Positions 35,457-44,927 of a stretch of DNA of 64,000 nucleotides are shown piece by piece. Position numbers and translations under genes: made by a program. The notes beneath the pieces are model-generated. The model had not been told where the DNA came from. It was given only the letters and a program-made list of their open reading frames with translations, and ran no database searches. The stretch is from positions 3,149,045 to 3,213,044 of the forward strand of contig NZ_BMFT01000001.1 of assembly GCF_014639155.1 (NCBI RefSeq), in the 5' to 3' direction. Every line of letters starts with the position of its first letter. The stretch's first letter is position 1. The stretch is from Paenibacillus segetis. GTDB lineage: Bacteria > Bacillota > Bacilli > Paenibacillales > Paenibacillaceae.

Positions 35457-37499
35457 TTATACTTCGGTGCCCTCAAGAATCATAACTCCTCGACCTGCTA
35501 ACGAAACGGTTCCCGAAACCACTTCACCGCTGAGCAGATCTTTCTTCTCTTCACGGCCAATTTCCACTATTGCTGTCTCAGCATTATGATTCAACAGGAA
35601 TAAATAAGCAACCCCATCTTTCACACGCTGTGTCACTTCCACACCTGACGGTGCTTTGACGAGAGGCTTAATCCCTTTCTCCTCACATAGGTTAGCGAGA
35701 AATCCTTGCAAGAATGAAGCTTCAGGACTACTAGCTACATAATATGCACGGCCAGCACCAAATTGATTTACCGTAAGAACAGGGCGACCTTGATAGAAGT
35801 CGCTACCATATTCCGCCAGCACTTCAGCACCCTCACTATGAATCAGATCACATAAGATACCACATTCATAAGCACCTTGAAGTGCTCCCCATGATTGGTT
35901 CAGTACCATAGAATTCTTCTGATCCGGGAATAGAGCATCGATTTCTTCTGCCCAAATACCTAGCAAAGAACGCAGTTCTCCTGGATATCCGCCCAACGTT
36001 ACCAGATCACTCTCATTAACAATTCCGCTGAAGAAGGTTGTTACAAAGGTTCCGCCCGCTGCGACAAATTTCTCTACCTTCTCTGCAAAACCTGGTTTCA
36101 CCATATATAGAACAGGTGCAATGACGATCTCATACTTGCTGAGGTCCTCCTCTACGCCGATCATGTCGCTCTCTATATTCAATTCAAATAGAGCATCGTA
36201 ATACTTATGCACTTCATTCACATAATTCAGCGCAATAGTAGGTCCGCTTGAGAGCTCGGTCGCCCAACGATTCTCCCAGTCAAAAATGATTCCAATCTTG
36301 GATTTGATTCGGGCATCAAGGATCGAATCCGACAACTGGGTCAACTCTTGACCTAATTCTGCACATTCACGGAATACGCGAGTATGTTCATGACCAACAT
36401 GCTCAATTAACGCACCATGGTATTTTTCACACGCCCCAATCGAACGACGCAATTGAAAGAACATGACTGTATCCGCACCCCGAGCCACTGCTTGATAACT
36501 CCACAAACGCATAACACCTGGGCGTTTCAAAGAGTTATAGGCTTGCCAGTTTTGCTGGCTTGGTGTTTGCTCCATCAGCATGAATGGTTGCCCATTCTTA
36601 ATTCCCCGCATGAGATCATGTGTCATTGCCGTAAAGCTAACGGGTGTATCAAGCGATGGGTAATTGTCCCAAGAGACCACATCTAAGTATTTCGCCCATT
36701 CAAAATAATCTAGCTCTGGATAGGTTCCCATCAGATTCGTTGTCACAGGAATGTCAGGTGTATGCTTCTTCAACTCATCATATTCCAATTTGTAACAATC
36801 CAAGAGGCTCTGTGACATGAAGCGGCGATAATCCAAAGAGATGCCTTGGAAGTTCGTGCGACTGCCACCCCACTCTTCGCTCAGTTCATTAGGAGGCACG
36901 ATTTCATCCCAACTATAGAACGTATGTCCCCAGAAACGGGTATTCCACGCCTTGTTCAACTTCTCTAAACTACCATACCGCTCTTGCAGCCATACACGGA
37001 ACTCGGCAGCACATTGCTCACAGTAACAATATCCTCCGTACTCATTGGAGATATGCCAAATTAACAAACCTGGGTGATCCTTATATCTTTCCGCCAGTTT
37101 TCCCGCCAATTTCGCTGAATATTTTCTATAGGTAGGACTGTTTGGACAAGAATTATGGCGTCCGCCAAATGCCCGTTTTCTACCTTGTACATCTACCCGA
37201 AGCACATCCGGGTGACGATGTGCCATCCATGCTGGGTGTGCACCTGTACCGGTAGCCAAACAAACATAGACCCCATCTTGATATAACCGATCCATCGTTG
37301 CATCTAAAAATGAGAAGTCATAAGTTTCTTCATCTGGTTGAACCATAGCCCAGGAGAACACATTGATTGTCGCTACATCAACACCTGCCAGCTTGAACAT
37401 CCGGCTGTCCTCTTGCCAAACTTCGGCATCCCATTGTTCTGGATTATAGTCGCCACCATACCATATTTTTGGTAATTTATTATTAATCACTGCTAACAC
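35457..37499 (-). CDS. GH42 beta-galactosidase
   Basis: A 680-aa cytoplasmic GH42 enzyme (normal length). The acid/base Glu is near residue 153 in WHISNEYGG, the nucleophile Glu near 310 in MLMEQTPSQQNW. The structural zinc cluster is complete: Cys 118 (NSCPN) and the Cys residues at 158, 160 and 163 (CYCEQC). A trimerisation domain and a small C-terminal beta domain follow. No signal peptide, so it acts on imported oligosaccharides. It is divergent from an AraC regulator with an AT-rich dyad between, and has its own terminator. Confidence 0.96.
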   Translation of the reverse strand: MLAVINNKLPKIWYGGDYNPEQWDAEVWQEDSRMFKLAGVDVATINVFSWAMVQPDEETYDFSFLDATMDRLYQDGVYVCLATGTGAHPAWMAHRHPDVLRVDVQGRKRAFGGRHNSCPNSPTYRKYSAKLAGKLAERYKDHPGLLIWHISNEYGGYCYCEQCAAEFRVWLQERYGSLEKLNKAWNTRFWGHTFYSWDEIVPPNELSEEWGGSRTNFQGISLDYRRFMSQSLLDCYKLEYDELKKHTPDIPVTTNLMGTYPELDYFEWAKYLDVVSWDNYPSLDTPVSFTAMTHDLMRGIKNGQPFMLMEQTPSQQNWQAYNSLKRPGVMRLWSYQAVARGADTVMFFQLRRSIGACEKYHGALIEHVGHEHTRVFRECAELGQELTQLSDSILDARIKSKIGIIFDWENRWATELSSGPTIALNYVNEVHKYYDALFELNIESDMIGVEEDLSKYEIVIAPVLYMVKPGFAEKVEKFVAAGGTFVTTFFSGIVNESDLVTLGGYPGELRSLLGIWAEEIDALFPDQKNSMVLNQSWGALQGAYECGILCDLIHSEGAEVLAEYGSDFYQGRPVLTVNQFGAGRAYYVASSPEASFLQGFLANLCEEKGIKPLVKAPSGVEVTQRVKDGVAYLFLLNHNAETAIVEIGREEKKDLLSGEVVSGTVSLAGRGVMILEGTEV

Positions 37500-37546
37500 T
37501 TCCTTTATGGAGTATAATTATATTACCATTTTATAATTAATAAACC

Positions 37547-37590
37547 CCATATTATATATAATATTATCGACCTTATATATAATAATATGG
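37547..37590. promoter_or_regulatory. AT-rich dyad between GH42 and AraC genes
   Basis: CCATATTATATATAA at 37547-37561 is repeated inverted as TTATATATAATAATATGG at 37573-37590 (a three-base insertion in one arm, 11-base centre). It fills the divergent gap between the GH42 and AraC starts, where a regulator would be expected to bind. Operator function is inference. Confidence 0.5.
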
Positions 37591-37613
37591 AACTAAATAG
37601 AGGAGACCACAAG

Positions 37614-38441
37614 ATGAAGGCATTACGTAGATTCGTATTTTCTCCTACGGGTAACCCCGGACTTCCACTTATTGTAGAAAGTATCGGCTATAACCCTAAT
37701 CAAGAGAAGATCTCAAGACCCCAAGGTTACCCATGGTACCACTGGATTCAGGCCGAAGTTGGAGAAGGAGTCCTGACATATGGTGATAAACGAGTGCATC
37801 TCTCACCTGGCAGCGGTGTACTGCTATCGCCGGGATTACCTCATGCCTATGAATCTTCCTCAGACAACATATGGGGTACATTTTACTTAACCTTTGGCGG
37901 TAACTCGTCCGCTACTATTCTGTCTTCATTCGGAATAAACGATCCCGCCTTCTTTCAATGGGAAGCTAGTTCACCATTTGGCTCACTTCTTAGTCTAATG
38001 CTGTCGAGAATAAATGATCGCTCCGACTTGTTTGGACTTGAGATCTCTGTAGATACTTATCGTTTCCTTGGTCAATTGAGTAAGCTAAGTCAAGGAAATA
38101 ACATATCCATTTCTCGTAATATGGAAAAATTAGCCCCTCTACTGAAGTGGATGGAGGAGCACTACAATAATCCCGATATCGGATTAGACAACCTTGCCGA
38201 AGTACTTGGTATTTCAAGCCGTCATTTGAGTAAATTGTTCCAACCGACATTTGGCTTGTCCCCATATGCTTATTTTGTGCAAATGCGCATTCACAAAGCT
38301 AAAGAACTGCTTGCAGGTGATCCTTTATCTACAGTTGCTTCTATTGCCGTTGTGACAGGATTCCGCGATACAAGTCATTTTGTCGCTACGTTCCGTAAGC
38401 ATACAGGGATGACGCCGCAGCAATTCAGGAGACTTCATTAG
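37614..38441 (+). CDS. AraC-family transcriptional regulator
   Basis: A 275-aa regulator with an N-terminal AraC-type cupin (YPWYHWIQAEVGEGVLTYGD, GLPHAYESSSD) and a C-terminal pair of helix-turn-helix motifs (VLGISSRHLSKLFQPTFGLSP and FRDTSHFVATFRKHTGMTP). The ATG at 37614 has AGGAG 8 bases upstream. Its position divergent from GH42 suggests it controls that gene. It converges on the GH95 gene, leaving only 18 bases between stops. Confidence 0.93.
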   Translation: MKALRRFVFSPTGNPGLPLIVESIGYNPNQEKISRPQGYPWYHWIQAEVGEGVLTYGDKRVHLSPGSGVLLSPGLPHAYESSSDNIWGTFYLTFGGNSSATILSSFGINDPAFFQWEASSPFGSLLSLMLSRINDRSDLFGLEISVDTYRFLGQLSKLSQGNNISISRNMEKLAPLLKWMEEHYNNPDIGLDNLAEVLGISSRHLSKLFQPTFGLSPYAYFVQMRIHKAKELLAGDPLSTVASIAVVTGFRDTSHFVATFRKHTGMTPQQFRRLH

Positions 38442-38459
38442 TTCAATAAAGGAGCCACC

Positions 38460-40835
38460 CTATGCATGTAGGAGTGTGCTAATATAATAAATTTCATTCG
38501 GCTCCGTCCAGAAACGTTTTCCTTCAGAGATAACGGATCCGTCCGGACTTATAATATCTAGTTTCATTTCACCACAACGAACACAGCACCAACCACGATG
38601 AGAAGTCGTTAACACCGCTGTGGCTAGTTGTCCTTGTTCCCAGGTTATTTCAACCTCAAACCCTCCCCTTGCTCTCAAACCACTAACCTTACCTTTTGGC
38701 CAGGCCTCAGGAAGTGCCGGGAGTAAATCGATACCGTCCAAATGGCTCTGTAATAACATTTCTGCCACACCAGCTGTCCCACCAAAGTTACCATCGATTT
38801 GAAAAGGGGGGTGATCGTCAAAAAGATTAGGATACGTCGAACGAGCCAATAGTGTACGCATAAAGTGATGAGCTGACTTCCCATCTCCTAGTCGAGCATA
38901 CAAGTTGATAAGCCAAGCGCAACTCCATCCCGTATGTCCACCACCTTGGCTAATGCGACTTTGAAGTGTTTTACGAGCTGCTTCCATAAGTTCAGGCGTA
39001 TTCGTTGGCGTAATTGAATTACCTGGATACAGTCCATACAGATGAGAAACGTGTCTATGACCCGGTTCAACTTCTGCAAAGGGTTTGTTCCATTCCTGAA
39101 GACGCCCATCATCTCCAATCTCTGGCCGAGCCAAACAAGCCTCCGCTTGGACAACTTCCTGTATCCAAGATTCATCTATACCTAATATTTCAGCAGCTTG
39201 GACGCAATGTCTGAATATCTCAGCGATCAGGGCCATATCCATCGTGGATGCAGCGGATACACTACATGGCTCTCCCTCTGGCGTAAGGAATTTATTCTCC
39301 GGTGAAATCGAAGGTGCCGTAACAAGAATACCTTCTGGCGTAGGGACTAGCCAATCCAAGCAAAACTGCGCTGCCCCCTTCATTAATGGATAAGCGGTTT
39401 CCCTCAAATACTCCACATCACGTCCAAATTCATAATGTTCCCACACATGGCGACACAGCCAAACTCCACCCATTGGCCAGAATGCCCAGCTTGCCTCACC
39501 ATCACTTGGAATAGCCGATCTCCATAGATCGATATTATGGTGCGTTACCCAACCCCCACAATCATAATGAATACGAGCAGTTCTTGCACCTGTCACGCTT
39601 AGATCCTTAACCAGCTGAATTAATGGCTCATGACACTCACTTAAATTGCATATCTCAGCAGGCCAATAGTTCATTTGGGTATTAATATTCGTCGTATAAT
39701 TACTATTCCATGGAGGCTGTATATGATAATTCCATATTCCTTGTAAGTTGGCTGGCTGCGTGCCTGGTCTGGAACTAGCCATAAGCAAGTACCGACCATA
39801 CTGAAAATACAATGACTCAAGCCCAGGATCTACATCACCAGTCCGATATGCTGCTAGTCGCTCGTCTGTCGGGAGCGATTCATTCCTTGAATTACCTAAA
39901 TCAAGGCTCACCCGCCGAAACAGTTGTTGATGATCTTGGATATGTCTACTACGTAAATTGACATAACCTATTTGTACAGCTGCATCCAACTGTGCGCTAC
40001 ATGTATTTGAAAGTGACTCTCCGCTCTGTTCCGGCATCACATCGTATCCCGCAAAATTCGTTGCCGCTGCGAGCAGAAAGGTTGCCTTTTTTGCTCCATT
40101 AACTGTAAGTTTATTTCCTTCCACGACCTTTACTTCCCCTTCATCAATCAACACACGCAAATGAATTTCAAAGATTAGACCCAAACCTTCTTCGTAAAGT
40201 ATAGATTGTGGATGATTTCCAAGATAATTATCAGCTATGTGGCTCGGGCATTGTCCTCGGAGCACAATGGTATCAGTCAGCTCATTTACGAAGGTCAAGT
40301 GTTTCAACGGTGAGTCCAGTGACAAACTTAACTCTAATGGACTCTGTCCTGATGCTGCAATTTGAACAGCTAAGATTTGATCGGGTGCACTAACAAAAAC
40401 TTCTCTTGTACAATTTGTCCCACCAACATTGTATTGTACGCTTGAGATACCTGTATCAAGATCAAGCTCTCGATAATAAGAATTGTAAGAGTTCTTGCCT
40501 TGTTGTTGGATTAACAAATTACCTAGTGGTTGATACGACTCACTCCGGCTACCCAACATGTTCCTCTCGATCAAAGCTTCCGCTTCTCTATATTTCCCGG
40601 AAAATATAAGCTCGCGCACCTTCTTTAAGTGCCGAAGGGCCTCATAATTTTGCCCATCACGGGGAAATCCAGACCATAATGTATCTTCATTAAGAGCGAT
40701 GATCTCACTGTTCACGCCACCGTATACCATCGCACCAATCCGCCCGTTTCCGACTGGCAGAGCCTCTTCCCAGCGGGAAGCGGGCTGATTATACCATAAC
40801 TTCCACCTTGTGTTTCCATTGTTCATTCCCATCAT
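38460..40835 (-). CDS. GH95 alpha-L-fucosidase
   Basis: A 791-aa cytoplasmic GH95 enzyme; the family includes alpha-1,2-L-fucosidases and alpha-L-galactosidases. The N-terminal beta domain begins WYNQPASRWEEALPVGNGRIG, the (alpha/alpha)6 barrel includes TTNINTQMNYWPAEICNL and the catalytic-region stretch HRHVSHLYGLYPG, and the end is a beta domain. The ATG at 40835 has GGAGG 8 bases before; an earlier ATG at 40889 lies in the terminator of the preceding gene and is rejected. It follows the Lpl-type transporter genes and may take terminator readthrough or its own promoter. Confidence 0.94.
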   Translation of the reverse strand: MMGMNNGNTRWKLWYNQPASRWEEALPVGNGRIGAMVYGGVNSEIIALNEDTLWSGFPRDGQNYEALRHLKKVRELIFSGKYREAEALIERNMLGSRSESYQPLGNLLIQQQGKNSYNSYYRELDLDTGISSVQYNVGGTNCTREVFVSAPDQILAVQIAASGQSPLELSLSLDSPLKHLTFVNELTDTIVLRGQCPSHIADNYLGNHPQSILYEEGLGLIFEIHLRVLIDEGEVKVVEGNKLTVNGAKKATFLLAAATNFAGYDVMPEQSGESLSNTCSAQLDAAVQIGYVNLRSRHIQDHQQLFRRVSLDLGNSRNESLPTDERLAAYRTGDVDPGLESLYFQYGRYLLMASSRPGTQPANLQGIWNYHIQPPWNSNYTTNINTQMNYWPAEICNLSECHEPLIQLVKDLSVTGARTARIHYDCGGWVTHHNIDLWRSAIPSDGEASWAFWPMGGVWLCRHVWEHYEFGRDVEYLRETAYPLMKGAAQFCLDWLVPTPEGILVTAPSISPENKFLTPEGEPCSVSAASTMDMALIAEIFRHCVQAAEILGIDESWIQEVVQAEACLARPEIGDDGRLQEWNKPFAEVEPGHRHVSHLYGLYPGNSITPTNTPELMEAARKTLQSRISQGGGHTGWSCAWLINLYARLGDGKSAHHFMRTLLARSTYPNLFDDHPPFQIDGNFGGTAGVAEMLLQSHLDGIDLLPALPEAWPKGKVSGLRARGGFEVEITWEQGQLATAVLTTSHRGWCCVRCGEMKLDIISPDGSVISEGKRFWTEPNEIYYISTLLHA

Positions 40836-40863
40836 TTGTTCAACCTCCACTCCATGCAGCTTA

Positions 40864-40896
40864 GAAAGAAAAGGCCCGAATAAATTCACGGGCCTT
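40864..40896 (-). terminator. Terminator after the Lpl-type binding-protein gene
   Basis: On the minus strand AAGGCCCG pairs with CGGGCCTT around a 10-base loop and is followed by TTCTTTC. It lies about 50 bases after the binding-protein stop and before the GH95 ribosome binding site. Confidence 0.82.
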
Positions 40897-40942
40897 TTCC
40901 TTGTTCTTGCTATTTAGATTCTTTGTAGAAACTATTATTTAA

Positions 40943-42703
40943 TTATTTAATGTCTTTACCAGTAAACAATGATACTCTCGCTTTAACTAGCTGAGTATAT
41001 TCAGCTTCCATTTGTTCTGCACCGGCTTTATCTAGATCAGCCAAGAAGCCGTCATAAATTTTGTCGAAGTCAGATGTTTTTGCAAGAACTGCTTCCGGAA
41101 TTTTCTTGCGGATGATATCTTGCGTTTTCTTAGAGATAACTTGATAATCGCCGTCTGTTGGAACAGGCATGTTGTACAGCGCGCCCCATTCCTTAGCTTC
41201 AAAATCGCTTTCTTGCGGGAACAAATCTTTCCAAGTTGTAGCATTGTAAGCTTTCAATGATTCTTTTTCAGCATCTGAATAAAGCTCAACGATTTGTTCT
41301 GGGAAGTTGATTGTGTAGAAATTATCTGTGGAATCTTTAACCCCGTCACCATAACGTGCGCTAAATGCTGCATACAAGCCAGCTGGATTACCAAGACCTG
41401 TTTCCTTAGTGAAGTTAGCTGTATCGTTCATTCTTCTTTCTGTAATCTCAGCAGGAATTACCCGTTGACCGTTTTCAACATTGTAATGTTTGCCTTCGAT
41501 CCCCCAGTTTCTGAGAACTTGACCTTCATCGGAAGCTAACCAGTCTAAGAACTTGATAGCACGAACTGGATCTTTACAAGCCGTCGTAATTGCGATACCG
41601 TATCCGTCAACCCCTGCAGGTTGGAAGGAATGGTCAACATAATCTTCGCTCAATGTAACAGGGAAATGGGCGTAAGTAGCATCGTTTTTGCCTGCAGATT
41701 TCAAGGCGTTTTCCCCGTCTGCATAACCCCATTCTTGGTCAATTAAACCAAGTACGCGGCCGCTGGCGATTTTTGCTTTATATTGGTCTTCCTTCTGTAC
41801 GAAAGTATCCTTATCGAGCAATCCTTCATTGTACATATGGTTCAACCAGCGGAAATATTCTTTCTCTTCTGCGCGTTTGTAATGAAGCTTAGCTTCATAA
41901 GTTTCTGGATCGACATAGTATTCGCCGTCATCCGGAGCACCAGTTGCTATGAACGCCGGGTTGGTAACGGTGATCATGATTCTCCAGTCATCCGCACTTA
42001 AGGTGAGCGGAATCGTAGGCTGTCCGTCGATTGTAGGATGCTTAGCATAGTAATCTTTCAATACTTTCTCATAATCCGCTAATGTGCGAACTTGCGGATA
42101 ACCGAGTTCTTTCAATACGCGATGTTGGATTTCAAAACCACCTGTCGCATCAAAATATTGGTTATCGACACCCATGTTCGTAACGATCGAATAGATGGAT
42201 TGATCTTCATTACTGTATTTCAAACGATTCATGTTATCGCCAAAAATTTTCTTAATATTTGGAGCATATTTATCAATTAAATCAGTCATATCAACAATGA
42301 GTCCAGCATCGATCAGTTTGGACAGCTCGCCTTTAGCGAAGATTAAATCTGGAACATCACCACTTGCTGCCATCAAGGCAACTTTGCTCTCACCGCCACC
42401 AGCACCTACATCAAATTCAGCATCAATAGTTACGCCAGTTTTCTCGGTGATTACTTTACCGACATCATCCTGCATTCCGTTCCAGTTCGGGCTGGCATCC
42501 CCACCGAAGAAGGTAAAACTGATAGGGCTTGTGTCTTCCGCTGGTTGTTCGGTTTGGCTATTAGTGCCCGTATTTCCTGTGTTGCCTGTATTGCCTGCTG
42601 CCGCATTGTTTTTGTCATTGTTACCTGAGCTACCGCAACCGCCTACAAGCAAAGTACTTGCCAATAAAAGAGCAGCAAAAGTTTTAGGACCTTTCCACTT
42701 CAT
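40943..42703 (-). CDS. Lpl-type sugar-binding lipoprotein
   Basis: A 586-aa extracellular solute-binding protein of the large LplA/YtcQ type. The signal peptide ends in the lipobox LLVGGC, followed by an Asn/Gly/Thr-rich linker (GNTGNTGNTGTN). The ATG at 42703 has GAGGGGG upstream. It follows two permease genes, in the order usual for these systems, and would bind an oligosaccharide outside the cell. The ligand, by context, is a xyloglucan oligosaccharide (inference). Confidence 0.93.
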   Translation of the reverse strand: MKWKGPKTFAALLLASTLLVGGCGSSGNNDKNNAAAGNTGNTGNTGTNSQTEQPAEDTSPISFTFFGGDASPNWNGMQDDVGKVITEKTGVTIDAEFDVGAGGGESKVALMAASGDVPDLIFAKGELSKLIDAGLIVDMTDLIDKYAPNIKKIFGDNMNRLKYSNEDQSIYSIVTNMGVDNQYFDATGGFEIQHRVLKELGYPQVRTLADYEKVLKDYYAKHPTIDGQPTIPLTLSADDWRIMITVTNPAFIATGAPDDGEYYVDPETYEAKLHYKRAEEKEYFRWLNHMYNEGLLDKDTFVQKEDQYKAKIASGRVLGLIDQEWGYADGENALKSAGKNDATYAHFPVTLSEDYVDHSFQPAGVDGYGIAITTACKDPVRAIKFLDWLASDEGQVLRNWGIEGKHYNVENGQRVIPAEITERRMNDTANFTKETGLGNPAGLYAAFSARYGDGVKDSTDNFYTINFPEQIVELYSDAEKESLKAYNATTWKDLFPQESDFEAKEWGALYNMPVPTDGDYQVISKKTQDIIRKKIPEAVLAKTSDFDKIYDGFLADLDKAGAEQMEAEYTQLVKARVSLFTGKDIK

Positions 42704-42880
42704 TTCTAGTTCCCCCTCATTATAAATAATAAACATATATTGTATAACAGGCTAACCTGTAAATACCTTACTAAAAACACAAAATATTGTTAATAAGAGC
42801 GCGTTTATTTTTAACTCTAGTACTTTCCCAGAAAGTAAGGGCTTTCAATGTTTGCTTTTATAAAAGAGTCTTACTGGATA

Positions 42881-42919
42881 CCAGCCCGCCGTATTAATCG
42901 TTTAGTACGGCGGAACTGG
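42881..42919 (-). other. Intercistronic stem-loop without T run
   Basis: CCAG-CCCGCCGTA pairs with TACGGCGG-CTGG around a nine-base loop, 20 bases after the permease stop and 180 bases before the binding-protein start. No T run follows, so it may protect or separate message segments and not terminate. Confidence 0.5.
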
Positions 42920-42939
42920 TTCATTCTAAATCAATAACA

Positions 42940-43839
42940 TTAAGCCTTCACGGCACCCAAAGTCATACCGGATACAAAATATCTTTGTAAGAATGGATAT
43001 ACAACTAGAATCGGGACCGTTACGACAATCGTAATCGCCATCTTGATTGATTCCGGCGATACCTGGGCCATCTGATTGGCCAAGTCGTTCGCGTTAGCCA
43101 TTGCGGAACCTTGGTTCGTACTGGCCAGTACCTTCATCAATTCATATTGCAGTGTAGTGAGGTGAGGCTTATTTCCATTGTACAAATAAGTATCAAACCA
43201 GGAATTCCATTGCCCAACTGCCAGGAACAACGCAATCGTTGCCAATACCGGTTTACAGAGCGGAAGAATGATTTTGTAATAAATCATAAAATCATTGGCA
43301 CCGTCGAGTTTTCCCGATTCTTGTAGGGCGTAAGGTAATCCATCGATAAACGATCTGATGATAAAGACGTTAAACGCGCTGACTGCACCAGGAAGAATGT
43401 AAATCCAGAACGTGCCGATCAGATCCAGATGCCGCATGAGCATGTAAGTAGGAACCAGCCCGCCAGAGAAATACATCGTCAGAGCCAAAAAGGTAGAAAC
43501 GAATTTCCGCGATCTAAAATCCGGGCGGCTCAAGGTATAAGCAAGCATAGACGAGCTTATCAAGCCGAGTATGGTACCGGCAATCGTCCGAAACATCGTG
43601 ATCTTAAACCCTTGCAACAAGCCGGTATAGCCGAAAATCGTTTTGTAGTTTTCCCAAGTAAACTCACGCGGCCATATATAAATGCCGCCCCGAACGGTAT
43701 CCTTCGAATCATTAAACGAGATCGCCAGCACGTTCAAGAAAGGATACAACGTGATGATCAGTATGATTGCCATCAGAATGATGTTGCAGATGTCAAAAAT
43801 TTTCTCGGATCTTGTTGCATTAAATGCTTTTGCTGCCAC
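42940..43839 (-). CDS. Sugar ABC transporter permease (LplC/YtcP-type)
   Basis: A 299-aa permease with six expected helices; the EAA loop reads ESGKLDGANDFMIYYKIILPLCKP-type with the conserved Gly and LP. It ends in the typical FVSGMTLGAVKA. The start is GTG at 43839, 6 bases after GAGGGG. It lies 14 bases after the partner permease. Confidence 0.94.
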   Translation of the reverse strand: MAAKAFNATRSEKIFDICNIILMAIILIITLYPFLNVLAISFNDSKDTVRGGIYIWPREFTWENYKTIFGYTGLLQGFKITMFRTIAGTILGLISSSMLAYTLSRPDFRSRKFVSTFLALTMYFSGGLVPTYMLMRHLDLIGTFWIYILPGAVSAFNVFIIRSFIDGLPYALQESGKLDGANDFMIYYKIILPLCKPVLATIALFLAVGQWNSWFDTYLYNGNKPHLTTLQYELMKVLASTNQGSAMANANDLANQMAQVSPESIKMAITIVVTVPILVVYPFLQRYFVSGMTLGAVKA

Positions 43840-43853
43840 GTTTGTCCCCTCCT

Positions 43854-44834
43854 CTACATAATGCTTTCTTTGGTCGTTTTCTTCATGATGCCGTTCGCCG
43901 TAAACAACAGTATGATACTTACGACGGAGGTAAACATACTAATGGCTGTACCGTATGAGAAACGGCTGATATTAATACCGTATTTCAATGCATATAGATC
44001 CAACACTTCGGAATAATCCGTCACTAGCGCATTCTGCAACTGGAACTGTTTCTCGAAGCCGATACCGATCAAATGACCGATCGACATGATCAATAGGACA
44101 GAAATCGTAGTCCGAATTCCCGGAAGCGTAATATTCCACATTTGTTTGAAGCGACCTGCTCCGTCAACCCGAGCGGCTTCATATAGTTCCTTGTCGATTC
44201 CGGTGATCGCAGCCAAATAAATAATCGCGTTCCAGCCGGTTTCTTTCCACACATCGGAAGCGGTTACAATCCCCCAGAACCATTTCCCCTGAGCCATGAA
44301 CTGAATAGGCTCCTTAATGATATGCAATGACATTAAGATATCGTTTACAATCCCGCCGTCAATCGAGAGTAGCTTCGTAATGATTCCTGCCACAACGACC
44401 CAGGATACAAAGTGAGGCAAATAAGATACCGTCTGAACGCTTCGTTTGAAAGCAGTACCTTTCAACTCGTTCAGGAACACCGCGAAAAAGATCGGCACGA
44501 TAAATCCAAAGATGATGCCCAAGATACTCATGGCCAACGTGTTTCTTAAGACTAGGTAAAATCTTTCATCATGGAACAAGTCCACGAAGTTCTTCATTCC
44601 AACCCATTTCTGTTCCGAAAATGATTTGGACGGTTTATAGTTCTGGAATGCCATTGTCCAGCCCCAGACTGGTAAATAGTTAAATACGAACAACCAAATT
44701 ACAAATGGTAAGGACATCAGGTATAAATATTTCTGCCGTACTATACTCTGCCAAAGTCCTTGTTTCCGCTTTTTCGGCGGTCTAGGGGTTACGCTTACAT
44801 TTCTAGTATCGGGTTTCGCTGAGAGCGTTTCCAT
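43854..44834 (-). CDS. Sugar ABC transporter permease (LplB-type)
   Basis: A 326-aa permease. After a basic cytoplasmic N-terminus (TPRPPKKRKQGLW) come six helices; the EAA loop is EAARVDGAGRFKQMWNITLP. LplB-type stretches such as YLPVWGWTMAFQNYKP are present. AAGGGGGG precedes the ATG, and directly in front of that site is a perfect 10-bp dyad (44852-44880). It forms one importer with the next two genes; no ATPase gene is beside it. Confidence 0.94.
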   Translation of the reverse strand: METLSAKPDTRNVSVTPRPPKKRKQGLWQSIVRQKYLYLMSLPFVIWLFVFNYLPVWGWTMAFQNYKPSKSFSEQKWVGMKNFVDLFHDERFYLVLRNTLAMSILGIIFGFIVPIFFAVFLNELKGTAFKRSVQTVSYLPHFVSWVVVAGIITKLLSIDGGIVNDILMSLHIIKEPIQFMAQGKWFWGIVTASDVWKETGWNAIIYLAAITGIDKELYEAARVDGAGRFKQMWNITLPGIRTTISVLLIMSIGHLIGIGFEKQFQLQNALVTDYSEVLDLYALKYGINISRFSYGTAISMFTSVVSIILLFTANGIMKKTTKESIM

Positions 44835-44851
44835 GTGTCCAATCCCCCCTT

Positions 44852-44880
44852 CTCTGCTATAACTCTATGATATAGCAGAG
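44852..44880 (-). promoter_or_regulatory. Dyad next to the permease ribosome binding site
   Basis: CTCTGCTATA/TATAGCAGAG, perfect 10-bp arms with a nine-base loop, sits immediately upstream of AAGGGGGG. No T run follows. It could be an operator or an RNA hairpin affecting translation of the importer; I cannot tell which. Confidence 0.5.
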
Positions 44881-44927
44881 GGAGAATTCGAAATACCCAA
44901 TAGATTTTAGAGAAAACCATATAATAA

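Noticed and set aside
42834-42847. cre-like site before the Lpl-type binding-protein gene
   Set aside because: AGTAAGGGCTTTCA lacks the central CG that CcpA sites need, so I do not list it as a feature.
43429-44016. Plus-strand frame of 195 codons
   Set aside because: Antisense to two sugar permease genes; no site and no family resemblance.
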